From NCBI GenBank assembly GCA_963823675.1, contig CAWGMT010000006.1, positions 1 to 64,000 of the forward strand: 64,000 bases of DNA, given 5' to 3'. The notes under the pieces are model-generated. The model ran no database searches. It saw only the letters and a program-made list of their open reading frames with translations, and was not told the DNA's origin. The stretch comes from CAWGMT01 sp963823675. GTDB taxonomy: Bacteria > Planctomycetota > Planctomycetia > Isosphaerales > Isosphaeraceae. Numbering within the stretch: the stretch's first letter is position 1; each line of letters begins with the position of its first letter. The position numbers were made by a program, and so were the translations under genes. Of this stretch, positions 1 through 9,455 are shown piece after piece.

Positions 1-1277
1 TCATTCTCGACGGGATGAGCTGGGCCGTTTGCCATGAGCTTCTGGCCGACATTCGCCGCGAACATTGGTTCGAGGCAACGCTGGATGAATCTTCGGCACT
101 TCCAGCCCCTGTGATCGCGACGGTCCCCAGCGTCACGACCTATTCCCGCACGTCCCTCTTGTCGGGAACTCTGGTGAAGGGCGATTCGACGGTCGAGAAA
201 CGCAACTTTGACGCGAACGCCGCCTTGAAGCAAGTTTGCGACAAGCGGTATCCCCCGGTCTTGTTCCACAAGAAGGAAGTCTCGGAAGGTTCCAGAGGGA
301 TCCTCGGCGACGATCTCAGCAAGGCGATTCTCTCGGCAAACCACAAGATCGTCGGTGTTGTCTTCAACGCCATCGACGACCGGCTGAGTAGCGCTCAACA
401 GGTCCGGGAAGATTGGACGATCAATCGCATCAGTCCCCTGGGCGCCGTACTCAAATTGGCGAGGGATTCCGGGCGTGTGGTGATCCTTGCCAGCGACCAC
501 GGCCACGTTTGGCATCGCCCAGAAGCCAAGCTCTGTTCCGGTAACGCCGGTAGCCGCTGGCGGTCGCCGACTGGCGATGTTCAAGACGGCGAAATTGCGA
601 TCACGGGGAGTCGGGTGAAGGAAGAAAACGGTAGCCGCACGGTCGTGGTTCCGTGGGTGGAAACGATCTACTACGGCAAGCAACAAAACGGATACCACGG
701 AGGAGCCACGCCGCAAGAGATGGTCAGTCCGCTGGTAATCCTGATGGACAAAACCAGCACCTATTCCGGCCTCTTCGCGTGCGAATACCCGAAGCCGGAA
801 TGGTGGTCGGCTCCGCCTGTTGCTTCGCTCTTGGTCGAAGAACCGCGCACTCCGGTGGCCGTCGTTGTTTCCAAATGGCCCAAAGGTCTCTTCGACGACC
901 AATTCGAGGAGGATGCGAAGCCGGCTGTTACTCCCATTCAGAGCGTTCCGCATGAGAGAACGGTTTCTGTCGCGTGGCTCGACCGTCTGTTTGCCTCGGC
1001 GGGCTACAAAGATCAAAAAGAACTTGTTCGCCGCCATGCTCCTGATGATGGCCTCGTGCGTCGTTGTCTGGACGCACTGGATTCCAGCGGCGGTATCATG
1101 ACCCCGGCTGCATTCGCAAAGGCGGCCGACATCTCAGCGGCACGAATCGATGGCTTGATCGCCCAAATGCAACGCCTGTTGAACGTGGACGGCTACGAAA
1201 TCCTGACCTTCAGCCGCTCCGAGAATCGGATCGAGTTGAACGTCTCGAAACTCAAGCGGCAGTTCGATCTGAAATGA
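1..1277 (+). CDS. pglZ: BREX type 2 alkaline-phosphatase-fold protein PglZ, 5' truncated by window edge
   Basis: C-terminal about 424 residues of a PglZ-family protein, the putative phosphatase/hydrolase core component of BREX and Pgl anti-phage systems. The frame is open to the left edge. The residues before the first internal Met read ILDG and continue MSWAV, the typical PglZ core strand, so the true start lies outside the window. A SDHGHVWH segment near nt 490-515 fits the metal-binding DHG region of the alkaline-phosphatase fold, and PWVETIYYG plus YHGGATPQEMVSPL further on fit the usual PglZ C-terminal core. The stop lies 3 nt before the brxD start. The family's role in phage exclusion is known from BREX literature; the type 2 assignment rests on the following brxD and brxHI genes. 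The product is intact to its stop. Confidence 0.85.
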   Translation, partial: ILDGMSWAVCHELLADIRREHWFEATLDESSALPAPVIATVPSVTTYSRTSLLSGTLVKGDSTVEKRNFDANAALKQVCDKRYPPVLFHKKEVSEGSRGILGDDLSKAILSANHKIVGVVFNAIDDRLSSAQQVREDWTINRISPLGAVLKLARDSGRVVILASDHGHVWHRPEAKLCSGNAGSRWRSPTGDVQDGEIAITGSRVKEENGSRTVVVPWVETIYYGKQQNGYHGGATPQEMVSPLVILMDKTSTYSGLFACEYPKPEWWSAPPVASLLVEEPRTPVAVVVSKWPKGLFDDQFEEDAKPAVTPIQSVPHERTVSVAWLDRLFASAGYKDQKELVRRHAPDDGLVRRCLDALDSSGGIMTPAAFAKAADISAARIDGLIAQMQRLLNVDGYEILTFSRSENRIELNVSKLKRQFDLK

Positions 1278-1280
1278 CAT

Positions 1281-2600
1281 ATGGAAATCAGCAACGAACG
1301 CCGTCGAGAGATCATTGCCGCGCTTCGCAAGGGGACCGTTCCACAACGTGGCTTGGATTTTCTGGCCGTGGGATTGCGTCCCTTCGAGCCAGTGATTGCC
1401 AGCGAACTAAGCGACGTGGCCCAAGGCGGCGCAATGTTCAAGGCCGTCCGTGGCGACTACGGCTGCGGTAAGACATTCTTCGGTCGCTGGGTCCAGGAAT
1501 ACGCCAAGAAGAAAGGGTTCGCCGTCGCTGAGGTTCAGATTTCCGAGACGGAAACGCCTCTTCACCGCCTGGAGACTGTTTACCGCCGAGCGATGGAACA
1601 GCTTTCGACGACGGACTGCTTCTTGGGTGCATTCCGCTCGATCCTGGATGGCTGGTTCTACGGTCTGGAAGAAGATGTCTTGGCCGAAGGGAATATCGAC
1701 CCCGGCGACGAGAAGGCACTGTCCGAGCGTGCCGATGGGTTGCTGGAAAAGAGATTGGCGGAGATCACTCGTGCAACACCGCAGTTCGCTGCCGCGTTGC
1801 GGGCCTACCGTGGGGCGCAGCGGGCGAATGACCACGCCACGGCCGAAGGATTGGCAGGCTGGCTGGCTGGGCAACCGCATGTCGCCGCATCGCTGAAACG
1901 AGTGGCCGGTGTCAAAGGCGACGTCGATCACTTCGCGGCCCTGAGTTTTCTTCGTGGGCTGCTCTTGATTCTGAAAGACTCTGGCTACTCGGGGCTGGTA
2001 CTGGTTCTCGATGAAATCGAAACGCTGCAACGAGTCCGAGGCGACGTGAGAGAGAAGGGACTCAATGCCTTGCGCCAGTTAATCGACGACATCGACGGCG
2101 GGCGTTTTCCGAATCTCTACGTGCTCATCACAGGGACGCCTGCGTTCTTTGATGGCCCCCAGGGCATCCAGCGACTGGAGCCGCTGGCGCAGCGGCTCCA
2201 CGTGGATTTCCGGACGGACGCGCGGTTTGATAATCCACGAGCAGTCCAGCTTCGATTGGCGCCTTTCGATCAATCCCGCCTGGTCGAGGTTGGCATCAAG
2301 GTTCGTGACCTCTACCTCTCGGACTGTTCGTGCCCGGATCGGGTGCGCCGGATGGCTACTGATGAATTTGTCCTCAGCTTGGCACGAAGCGTGGCGGGGA
2401 AGCTGGGAGGCAAGGTGGGCATTGCCCCCCGATTGTTCCTCAAGAAGCTGGTCTCGGACGTACTGGACCGGATCGACCAGTTCGAGGACTTCGACCCGCA
2501 AACGCACTACGCACTCACGATCAGCGAAGCGGAACTCCTCCCGGTCGAACGGCAGGCCGTGGGGGCATCGACCGTTGACGGGATCGAGCTGGAACTGTGA
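1281..2600 (+). CDS. brxD: BREX system ATP-binding protein BrxD
   Basis: 439-residue P-loop ATPase. Walker A GDYGCGKT lies at residues 58-65 and Walker B LVLVLDEIE at 239-247, followed by a sensor-like VLITGTP strand near residue 288. This is the ORC/Cdc6-like STAND-type layout seen in DUF2791/BrxD proteins. It starts with ATG 3 nt after the pglZ stop, and its TGA overlaps the GTG start of the next gene by 4 nt, so the three genes are translationally coupled. In type 2 BREX loci, brxD conventionally follows pglZ and precedes the helicase brxHI, exactly as here. The biochemical role of BrxD in phage exclusion is not settled. No frameshift is seen, unlike many genes further along the window. 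Confidence 0.85.
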   Translation: MEISNERRREIIAALRKGTVPQRGLDFLAVGLRPFEPVIASELSDVAQGGAMFKAVRGDYGCGKTFFGRWVQEYAKKKGFAVAEVQISETETPLHRLETVYRRAMEQLSTTDCFLGAFRSILDGWFYGLEEDVLAEGNIDPGDEKALSERADGLLEKRLAEITRATPQFAAALRAYRGAQRANDHATAEGLAGWLAGQPHVAASLKRVAGVKGDVDHFAALSFLRGLLLILKDSGYSGLVLVLDEIETLQRVRGDVREKGLNALRQLIDDIDGGRFPNLYVLITGTPAFFDGPQGIQRLEPLAQRLHVDFRTDARFDNPRAVQLRLAPFDQSRLVEVGIKVRDLYLSDCSCPDRVRRMATDEFVLSLARSVAGKLGGKVGIAPRLFLKKLVSDVLDRIDQFEDFDPQTHYALTISEAELLPVERQAVGASTVDGIELEL

Positions 2601-4702
2601 GCAATTTCGACCTACTGCATCCGGCGCTCCAGCACCATCTCGTCAACAGTCTGGGCTGGCGCGAGTTGCGGCCGTTTCAGGATGCCGTCATCCCCCGAAT
2701 CCTGGCCGGCGAGAACCTGGTCATTCTCGCGCCCACGGCCGGCGGCAAAACCGAAGCAGCCTTTTTTCCGGTCTTGTCGAGGATGCTCGGCGAAGATTGG
2801 CAAGGGTTGAGCGTCCTCTATCTTTGTCCGATCAAGGCGCTCCTCAACAATCTGGAATTTCGGCTCGCGCGATACTGTAGCCTCGTCGGAAGGCGAGCGG
2901 CTCTTTGGCATGGCGACGTCGGGGCCGCGGCAAGGAAGCGGATTCAACGCGAACCGGCGGATTGCGTGCTGACGACGCCCGAGTCGCTCGAAGTCATGCT
3001 GGTCTCACCGAACGTCGATTCGCGAAACCTGCTGGGAAACGTTCGCGCGGTAATCGTCGATGAGATTCACGCCTTCGCGGGCGATGACCGAGGCTGGCAT
3101 CTTTTGTCGGTCCTTGAGCGCGTGACGCACCTGGCAGCCCGCGAGATTCAGAGGATCGGCCTTTCGGCGACGGTCGGTAATCCCGAAGCTCTCGTGAACT
3201 GGCTGGCCGGCTCGGCGGCGGGAGCCAAAGGGGTTGCACTTCCACCGCCGAGCGAAAGGCGAGCGGCCGACGTGACGATCGACTACGTCGGGTCGCTTGC
3301 CAACGCTGCCGTGGTGATCTCTCGCATCGGCCGAGGCGAGAAACGGCTGGTCTTCGTCGACAGCCGGTCTCGCGCTGAACAGTTGGGCAACGAACTGCGT
3401 CAACTCGGGACGACCACTTTCGTGACACACAGCTCGTTGAGCGCCGACCAGCGCCGACAGGCCGAGGACGCCTTTGCCAACCGCGACGACTGCGTGATCG
3501 TGGCGACGAGCGTATTGGAGCTGGGGATCGACGTCGGCGATCTGGACAGGGTGATTCAGATCGATGCTCCGACGACAGTTTCCAGCTTCCTCCAGCGCAT
3601 GGGAAGAACGGGGCGGAGAGCAGGGTCGGTCATGAATTGTCTGTTCCTCGCGACCGATGGCGAGGCGCTGCTCAAGGCGGCGGCGCTTGTTTCGCTCTGG
3701 GAATCTGGCTACGTCGAGCCGATCGAACCTCCGCGAAGGCCGATGCATATCATGGCTCAGCAGATCATGGCACTGGCTCTTCAGGAAAGGGGAATTGGTC
3801 GGTCCGATTGGTTTCAATGGATCGCGGGCGTGCGAGGCTTCCAGAAGACATCCGATGCCGAGCGTACTTCGCTCGTCGCGTGGATGTTGGCGGAAGACAT
3901 CCTTTTCGATGATTCGGGCATCCTCTGGTTTGGGAAGAAGGGCGAGACGAAGTACGGTCGCAAGAACTTTCTGGAGATCGTCTCGGTATTTGTCTCGCCG
4001 CCGGTCTTTTCCGTTCTCCACGGCCGCCAGGAGCTGGGATACGTCGACGAGATGACTTTTCTGGGAAAGACGAAAGGCCCCCGGGTGCTGCAATTGGGTG
4101 GGCGAGCCTGGCGGGTCACGCACATCGACTGGCAGCGCCGGGTCGCGTTTGTCGAGGCCACTCTTGACAAAGGACGTTCGCGCTGGAAGGGGGACGCTCA
4201 GCCTTTGAGCTACAAGGTCACGCAGTCAATCAAGTCGATCTTGGCATCCGACGAACGGAAGCCAGCCTGGTCCAACCGGGGCGGACAGGAGATCGAACTC
4301 TTACGGGCTGGCTTCCCCTGGGTCAAGCTCGACCGGACTACCTTGGTGCAAAGCTCGGACAATACTCTGAAGTGGTGGACGTTCGGAGGTTTTCGAGCCA
4401 ACCTGACGCTCATCCCAAAGCTGGCGGAGCTCGCTCGATGCCCGATTCGACTTGACAATTACGCGCTGAGATTTGACGCGTCGTCGCGTCTGGAAGATGC
4501 CGAGCAAGCAATCCGCGAACTGAGGAACGTCGACCCGAAGACGCTCTGTCCGTCGATCGACGAGAGTGCCTTGATCGGCCTCAAATTCTCGGCCTGCTTG
4601 CCGGTCGAGTTAGGTACGCAGATGTTGGCGGAGCGCATGGCCGACACGGAAGGCGCGGGGCAAGTCTTGAGAGAGGATTTCATGACCGTAGTGGAGGGTT
4701 GA
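2597..4702 (+). CDS. brxHI: BREX type 2 Lhr-like DEAD/DEAH helicase BrxHI
   Basis: 701-residue superfamily 2 helicase. Motif I APTAGGKT is at residues 45-52, motif II DEIH at 155-158, motif III SATVGN at 190-195 and motif VI QRMGRTGRR at 333-341. A long C-terminal region of about 350 residues follows the second RecA domain, as in Lhr/Ski2-like BrxHI proteins. GTG start, overlapping the brxD stop as GTGA. Gene order and overlap support membership of the BREX operon. A role in unwinding or translocating on DNA during phage exclusion is inferred from the family. The protein ends with a typical acidic/hydrophobic tail. An in-frame open stretch of 64 codons follows the TGA (see the small ORF downstream). 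Confidence 0.85.
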   Translation: MSNFDLLHPALQHHLVNSLGWRELRPFQDAVIPRILAGENLVILAPTAGGKTEAAFFPVLSRMLGEDWQGLSVLYLCPIKALLNNLEFRLARYCSLVGRRAALWHGDVGAAARKRIQREPADCVLTTPESLEVMLVSPNVDSRNLLGNVRAVIVDEIHAFAGDDRGWHLLSVLERVTHLAAREIQRIGLSATVGNPEALVNWLAGSAAGAKGVALPPPSERRAADVTIDYVGSLANAAVVISRIGRGEKRLVFVDSRSRAEQLGNELRQLGTTTFVTHSSLSADQRRQAEDAFANRDDCVIVATSVLELGIDVGDLDRVIQIDAPTTVSSFLQRMGRTGRRAGSVMNCLFLATDGEALLKAAALVSLWESGYVEPIEPPRRPMHIMAQQIMALALQERGIGRSDWFQWIAGVRGFQKTSDAERTSLVAWMLAEDILFDDSGILWFGKKGETKYGRKNFLEIVSVFVSPPVFSVLHGRQELGYVDEMTFLGKTKGPRVLQLGGRAWRVTHIDWQRRVAFVEATLDKGRSRWKGDAQPLSYKVTQSIKSILASDERKPAWSNRGGQEIELLRAGFPWVKLDRTTLVQSSDNTLKWWTFGGFRANLTLIPKLAELARCPIRLDNYALRFDASSRLEDAEQAIRELRNVDPKTLCPSIDESALIGLKFSACLPVELGTQMLAERMADTEGAGQVLREDFMTVVEG

Positions 4703-4717
4703 ACGACGATCACGTGC

Positions 4718-4897
4718 TTGGTCGCTGCGACGGCCAGGCCAGCTTCTCAGCGTTTTCTTGGCGCGTCCGAATGCCTGGTCCGCGACGTTCACGGGGTCGT
4801 GCCGGTTGCCGAACTCGCCGGCGGCGAGATCGGTTCTCTTGTGGCGAAGGTTGCTGAGATCAAGCGGCCGAGGAGAAAGACCAAAGTCAATGCTTGA
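4718..4897 (+). CDS. possible small ORF downstream of brxHI, unknown
   Basis: Open frame of 59 codons beginning with TTG, in the same frame as brxHI and starting 15 nt after its stop. The sequence has coding-like composition: ECLVRDVHGVVPVAELAGGEIG, then a basic tail RPRRKTK. It could be the relic of a further operon gene, a stop-codon readthrough tail, or chance. There is no clear ribosome binding site. I do not recognise the family. It overlaps by 11 nt the tail of the convergent MmgE/PrpD gene. Confidence 0.2.
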   Translation: MVAATARPASQRFLGASECLVRDVHGVVPVAELAGGEIGSLVAKVAEIKRPRRKTKVNA

Positions 4898-6246
4898 GCA
4901 ATGCCAGCGTCTCGTGCGGCGCCGGGTCGTTTTCGAGGTTGGCGACGCGGTTCCAGATCTCGTCGGCTCGGATCGAGCCCAGCACCGGGCGCGCCAGCCC
5001 GTGGAACTTGGCGGCAAGCTGGTCGTCCGTGAGCGGGTTGCGGGCGTGACCGGGCGGAAACGCCACTTCCGACTCGAGCTTGGTTCCATCGTCGAGCGTG
5101 ACCGTCACGCGATTGGGAGTTCCCGCGGGATAGCCGGCCGAGAGCCGTGGATCTTCGACCACGCGCGTCCGCGCCACCAGGTCCAGGAGCGCGGGATCCG
5201 CAAGCCGCCGGGGAGTGAATTGTTCGGCCGATACCGTGCCGTCGACGAGCGCGACGGCCGTGCAATAGGGAAGACTGTGATCGGCCGTCTCACGCGTCCG
5301 CGGCCGCCACTTTTCCGGGTCCTTGCCGATGATCTCGACGGCCGTGCGAAACGTCGCGATCTCGATGGAACGAATCTGGTCGGGGCTGCCGATCCCTGGC
5401 CGCAGCTCGAGCGCCGCGGCGATCGCCGACTGGCTATGATACTCGGCCGGGACGAACTTGATCGAGGTCTCCGGGAGCATCCAGTCGGCCACCGTCTTGC
5501 CGCCCAGCTTGGCGAGTGTGAATGGGCCCGAAACCTGTTCGAAGAAGCCCATTTCTCCCTCGAAAAGCGGCGCGGGGCCGGTCAGGCCGTCGGCCGCCAG
5601 CAGGGCAGCAAACAGCCCATTTCGCGCGGCGAATGCGAACGCACAGCCTTTCCACATCGAAAGCTCGCCCGCTCGCGTGATCCGCAGCGCAGTCCCGGTC
5701 GTGCCCGCGATCCCGAGCGCATGGACCGTCTGCGACTGGTTCAGACCCAGCAGCCTGGCAGCCGCCAGCGTCGCCGAGAGTGATCCATAGGTCGTGTGGT
5801 CCCAGCCCCGCGCGGACGCTGGCCGCGTCGCAGAGCCGGCACTGGACCTCGTAGGCGACGACCGCGGCGGCGATCCACGCCTTGCCGTCAGCATGATCGG
5901 CTTCTCCCGCGGCCATGACAGCCGCCCAGTTGTCGCTGGGATGGGCGGGCTCGAGCGAAAGATAGGTGTCGTTGCAATCGAGATAGCGGATGTGGACGCC
6001 GTTCGCGAATGCGCCCCAATCAGCCGCTGACGTCCCGCCGCCGATCAGCGAGACGGGAGGCGTCCCCTGGAACCGTCGGGCGACGCCGCGAGCGATCGAC
6101 GGCGCGGGCTCACCCATCGCGCCAATGGCACAACCCAAGGCGTCAATCAGCCGGCGCCGAGCCTCGACGACCACGACGGGAGGGAGGTCGTCAAAGCGCG
6201 TCTCCAAGGCAAATGCGGCCAAGCGTTCGGCGAGGTTTTCCGGCAT
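4887..6246 (-). CDS. MmgE/PrpD family protein (2-methylcitrate dehydratase-like), frameshifted
   Basis: Two overlapping frames together make one MmgE/PrpD protein of about 450 residues. The N-terminal part (6246 to about 5810) reads RRRLIDALGCAIGAMGEP and GVHIRYLDCNDTYL...HPSDNWAAVMAAGE, the family's substrate-site start. The C-terminal part (from about 5800 to 4887) reads GWDHTTYGSLSATLAAARLLGL, then ALGIAGTTGTALR and SIKFVPAEYHSQSAIAAALEL. The frame changes near 5795-5815 by one base. The family includes 2-methylcitrate dehydratase and cis-aconitate/iminodisuccinate lyase-type enzymes, so the substrate cannot be set from sequence. It is convergent with the BREX operon and no partner genes are adjacent. 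The single indel in otherwise well-kept coding sequence suggests sequencing error more than decay. Confidence 0.75.
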
Positions 6247-6542
6247 CGTCGGGCCTCAACGGGGGTCTCACGAAATGCTGCGCGGCTCTGAAGGTCACTA
6301 TGATCCCGTGATCGCTGCAATTCAAGATCGGCCGAAGATCGCACCGGCTTGGCGGCCAGGCCGTGTGCGCAGCGCCGCAGCACCCGTTCTGCGCAGGACC
6401 ATCATTGTTTGGCGGCGTAGCGCTCCATCGGGACGACGAGCTTCGCCTCCGCGACAGCCTGGGGCCTGAACCCACGCGGTCGCGCCCGACGACGCGGCTC
6501 CGGTATACAATGCGTGTGCCGCGGGATAACAATGGGATTACC

Positions 6543-6863
6543 ATGGACCTACGGCGGCAAGAAATGAACCCGGCTGACGATGCACAATTGTGGAATGACT
6601 TGCACGGGATTGAGCAACGGTCGCTTGCTGAGATTATGCGCCTTTGGGGTAAGATCTCCACTAAAGCGGATGTCATGCGCGAAGCACTCGGCACACCGCA
6701 CCAGAGGGGGACAGCGCTGCGTTTGCTGCTCGTTCTTGGTGACGAAATGAAGATGAAGGTCTTTCGTAGCCTTGTCGAATTATCCTCTGTAGGACATTCC
6801 GACGTTGCACTTTGTCGGTCGATCATCAAGTCCATGCCGCAAAGATGGGTGCTCAACAACTAG
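6543..6863 (+). CDS. hypothetical protein, alpha-helical, about 106 aa
   Basis: Small protein rich in helix-forming residues, with segments NDLHGIEQRSLAEIMRLWG and RLLLVLGDEMKMKVFRSLVEL that look like a HEAT-type helical repeat or an immunity-like fold. I do not recognise the family. The ATG at 6543 was chosen because a TATACAAT box lies at about 6503-6510, only about 35 nt upstream; an upstream in-frame ATG at 6510 is possible. Base composition is clearly lower in GC than the flanking genes, which may indicate recent arrival. It is followed by a long hairpin and a convergent WD40 gene. Confidence 0.5.
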   Translation: MDLRRQEMNPADDAQLWNDLHGIEQRSLAEIMRLWGKISTKADVMREALGTPHQRGTALRLLLVLGDEMKMKVFRSLVELSSVGHSDVALCRSIIKSMPQRWVLNN

Positions 6864-6991
6864 GTCGCGCCGGCAGCGGGAGCCGGCCGCAGTTTAGGCA
6901 CGGAAACGCGCCCAACCACCTGTTTGCGCGTCGGAAAAGGAAACGGGAGTCGCATCCTTCGCCCCGTCCCGTTTCTCGGCGAGCGTTTAAC

Positions 6992-7057
6992 CCGGAGCCA
7001 ACGGCGACGGCGGCTGTTATCGCATAGACGGGTGAACGCCGTCGCCGTTGGCGCCGG
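6992..7057. terminator. 20-bp-arm inverted repeat between convergent genes, probable bidirectional terminator
   Basis: Arms GCCAACGGCGACGGCG (6997-7012) and its exact reverse complement (7037-7052), extended by a CCGG/CCGG pair after one mismatch, with a 24-nt loop. It sits between the converging ends of the 6543 gene and the WD40 gene, where a two-way transcription stop is expected. There is no T-tract, so it may instead be a dispersed palindromic element. Confidence 0.45.
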
Positions 7058-7109
7058 CTTAACGGCATGGAATGAATTCCGTTCTACGAATCCCGCCCGT
7101 TCCCGCTCC

Positions 7110-8127
7110 TCAGATCTTCATTCCAAACACTACGATCTTGCGATGCCCCACGGCAACGATCGTATCGGCGTGCTCGTCGAGCGCGAGGTCGTGGATGACC
7201 ATGGGAGCTTTTTCCTGGGCGAGCGTATTGCTGGCGGCGAGGTCGTAAAACAGCAAGAACCCGTCCCTGTCGCCGCCGCCGCCGGCCAGGAGCCAGTCGC
7301 CCTGGGGATGAAAACAGAGGCGATGCACCAGGCCCTTGAACTTGTCGCTCGAGAACACATGGGTCCGCTCGCCCCGCTGCCAGTCGAAAACTTCCACTCG
7401 CGCCGGGCCGTCCAGATGATCGATGTTGGAAATCTGGCCGCTGCCGCCGGCCGCGAGATAACGGCCGTCGGGAGAGAAAGCCAGTGCGCGGATCCCGCCG
7501 ATCGAATGGCGCCTCTGGACCGGGTCCCAGGTGTAGAGCTCGGGCACTTCGAGCACGGCCAGCGACCGGCCGGATTGCCAGTCCCAGACGTTGATACGTC
7601 CGACCTTGTCACCGGTGGCGATCTTGCTGCCGTCGGCGCTGACGGCCAGCACGTAGAGCATCGAGGCGAAGTGAGCCGGCGTCTCTTCGGCGTGGCCGCG
7701 TAGCTCGCGGACCAGGCGGCCAGTCGAGACTTCCCACAACCGGCAGACCATGTCGTCGGCCACGCTGGCGAAAATGTCACCGCTTCCAGCCGCCGCCACG
7801 CGGCGGATCCACTTCGAAATGGGCGGCCACGTCGCGGATCTTCGATCGCGAATCGATGTCCCACCAGACGAGACGGCCGTCGTATCCGCCCGACGCGAGC
7901 GTGCTGCCGGCCAGTGCGAGACCGGTCACATAGCTCTCGTGGCGGCCCAGTTCCTTCGGATCGGGCTTGGCAACTTCCAGATCCAGCTCGTAAACCAAGA
8001 AATCCGACCCGCCGCAAAAGACCCGGCTCGTGTGCGGCTTGCGAGCCAGAGCAAAGACGATGTCGGGGCGCGCGACCTGCTTGACGATCTTGAAGCGGAG
8101 ATCGCTTCGAGAAAGAATCTCATTCAT
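7110..8127 (-). CDS. WD40 repeat protein of the DUF1549/DUF1501 operon, frameshifted
   Basis: About 340-residue protein made almost wholly of WD40 beta-propeller repeats, for example YVTGLALAGSTLASGGYDGRLVWWD, ASVADDMVCRLWE and ALAFSPDGRYLAAGG. The N-terminal part (8127 to about 7815) and the C-terminal part (about 7820 to 7110) are in different frames. Removing one T from the TTTC run near 7819-7822 restores HSKWIRRVA, the usual continuation of this family. Its ATG overlaps the stop of the upstream DUF1501 gene (ATGA), so it is the last gene of a three-gene operon 11098 to 7110. WD40 partners of DUF1501/DUF1549 proteins are very common in Planctomycetota; a scaffold role is inferred. Confidence 0.8.
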
Positions 8128-9437
8128 GCCAGCACCGCCCGGACCGGCTCGGTTCCGGCGTCGGTCAGTGGAACGGGGCGCGCTCCGACCATGTATTCCT
8201 TCTGGTGGTCGATCCCCAGGGCCTGGTAAATCGTCGCGAAAAGCTCGGCCGGCCCGACCTGGCCGTCGACAACGGCGCGGCCGGTCTTATCCGTCTTGCC
8301 GTAGACCGAGCCGCCGCGGACCCCGGCGCCTGAGAGCGTGGCGCTCCAGGCCGAGGCAAAATGATCGCGGCCGAGGCAGGCGTTGATCTCCGGCGTGCGG
8401 CCAAACTCGGCCAGGGTGATCACCAGCGTGCTCTCGAGCAATCCGCGCGAGCTCAGGTCGTCGAGCAGAGCGGCCATGACGCGGTCGAGCTCGGGCACCA
8501 TTTCCTGGTGGGTCTCGAAATTCTGGCCATGGCTATCCCACCAGGCGCGCGCGATGCGCACGAATGGGACGCCGGCCTCGATCAGCCGGCGGGCGATGAG
8601 CACCTGCTCGCCGAACTGCGTGGGCCCGAACTGGTCGCGAACGGCCTGCGGCTCGCGGTTGATGTCAAAAAGCGACTCGCTGGCCATCAGCCCGCGCACC
8701 CGCTCGTAGGCCACGTTGTGGCTGCCCAGCGCGCGGGACGAGCGGCCGCGCTCGAACCGTTTGCTCAAAAAGTCGCGGAGTAGGGCGCGTTCGAGGTGAT
8801 CCAGCTCGGAGATCTCATCCAGGCGATGAAGGTTCTCGGGGACATTGCCCGCGGTGAGATACATCGGCTCATAGCGCTGGCCCAGGAACCCGCCCGATCC
8901 GGGGGCCATCATGCGGCCTTCGGTCGCCGAGTAGAACGAAACGTAGTCGGGCACCTGGCTGTGAATCTGGCCGAGCTCGCGAGCGAGCACGGCCCCCAGG
9001 TCGGGGTAGCGGACGCTCGCATCGTCGCGGCGGCCGCGCATCATCAGCCTGGCACCGCCGCCGTGGTCGCCATTCTTGGTGTTGAGCGAGCGGATGATGC
9101 AGGTATGACCCATTCGCTCCGCCATCCTGGGCATGAGCTCCGAGATGTGAATGCCGGGGACCGCCGTCGGGATCGACCGGAACGGACCGCCGGTCAACGT
9201 CCCGGGCTTGGGGTCCCAGGTTTCGAGCTGGCTCGAGCCGCCGGCCAGCCAGAGCAAAATGACCCGCTTGTCATTCCGCTTGAGCTCGCGCGCCAGTGAT
9301 GGCTCCTGTAAGAGGTCGAGCACCGTCATGTCGGCCGCCAACGCCCCGGCGCCCTTGGCCAGGGAACCGAGGAAACCGCGACGATTCAGGGCATGCTCGG
9401 GCGACCCGCAGAAATGTGAGCGTTGTGTCTTTGACAT
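8124..9437 (-). CDS. DUF1501 domain-containing secreted protein
   Basis: 437-residue DUF1501 protein (sulfatase/alkaline-phosphatase-like fold). The N-terminus carries a Tat-like NRRGFLGSLAKGAGALAADM signal. Family motifs present include ILLWLAGGSSQLETWDPKPG, GDHGGGA, AWWDSHGQNFETH, LVITLAEFGRTP and GRDHFASAWSATLSG. The ATG at 9437 was chosen over an upstream TTG (9452) because GAGGAG lies about 10 nt before it. It sits 18 nt after the DUF1549/DUF1553 gene and overlaps the WD40 gene by 4 nt. DUF1501 and DUF1549/1553 proteins form paired genes across planctomycetes. They are thought to act outside the cytoplasm, but the reaction is unknown. Confidence 0.9.
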   Translation of the reverse strand: MSKTQRSHFCGSPEHALNRRGFLGSLAKGAGALAADMTVLDLLQEPSLARELKRNDKRVILLWLAGGSSQLETWDPKPGTLTGGPFRSIPTAVPGIHISELMPRMAERMGHTCIIRSLNTKNGDHGGGARLMMRGRRDDASVRYPDLGAVLARELGQIHSQVPDYVSFYSATEGRMMAPGSGGFLGQRYEPMYLTAGNVPENLHRLDEISELDHLERALLRDFLSKRFERGRSSRALGSHNVAYERVRGLMASESLFDINREPQAVRDQFGPTQFGEQVLIARRLIEAGVPFVRIARAWWDSHGQNFETHQEMVPELDRVMAALLDDLSSRGLLESTLVITLAEFGRTPEINACLGRDHFASAWSATLSGAGVRGGSVYGKTDKTGRAVVDGQVGPAELFATIYQALGIDHQKEYMVGARPVPLTDAGTEPVRAVLA

Positions 9438-9455
9438 GGGCTGGCTCCTCAAAGA

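Noticed and set aside
4887..6246. Calling MmgE/PrpD and the other split genes pseudogenes
   Set aside because: Damage is single-base, often in homopolymers, and even accA is hit. Sequence error is the simpler reading.
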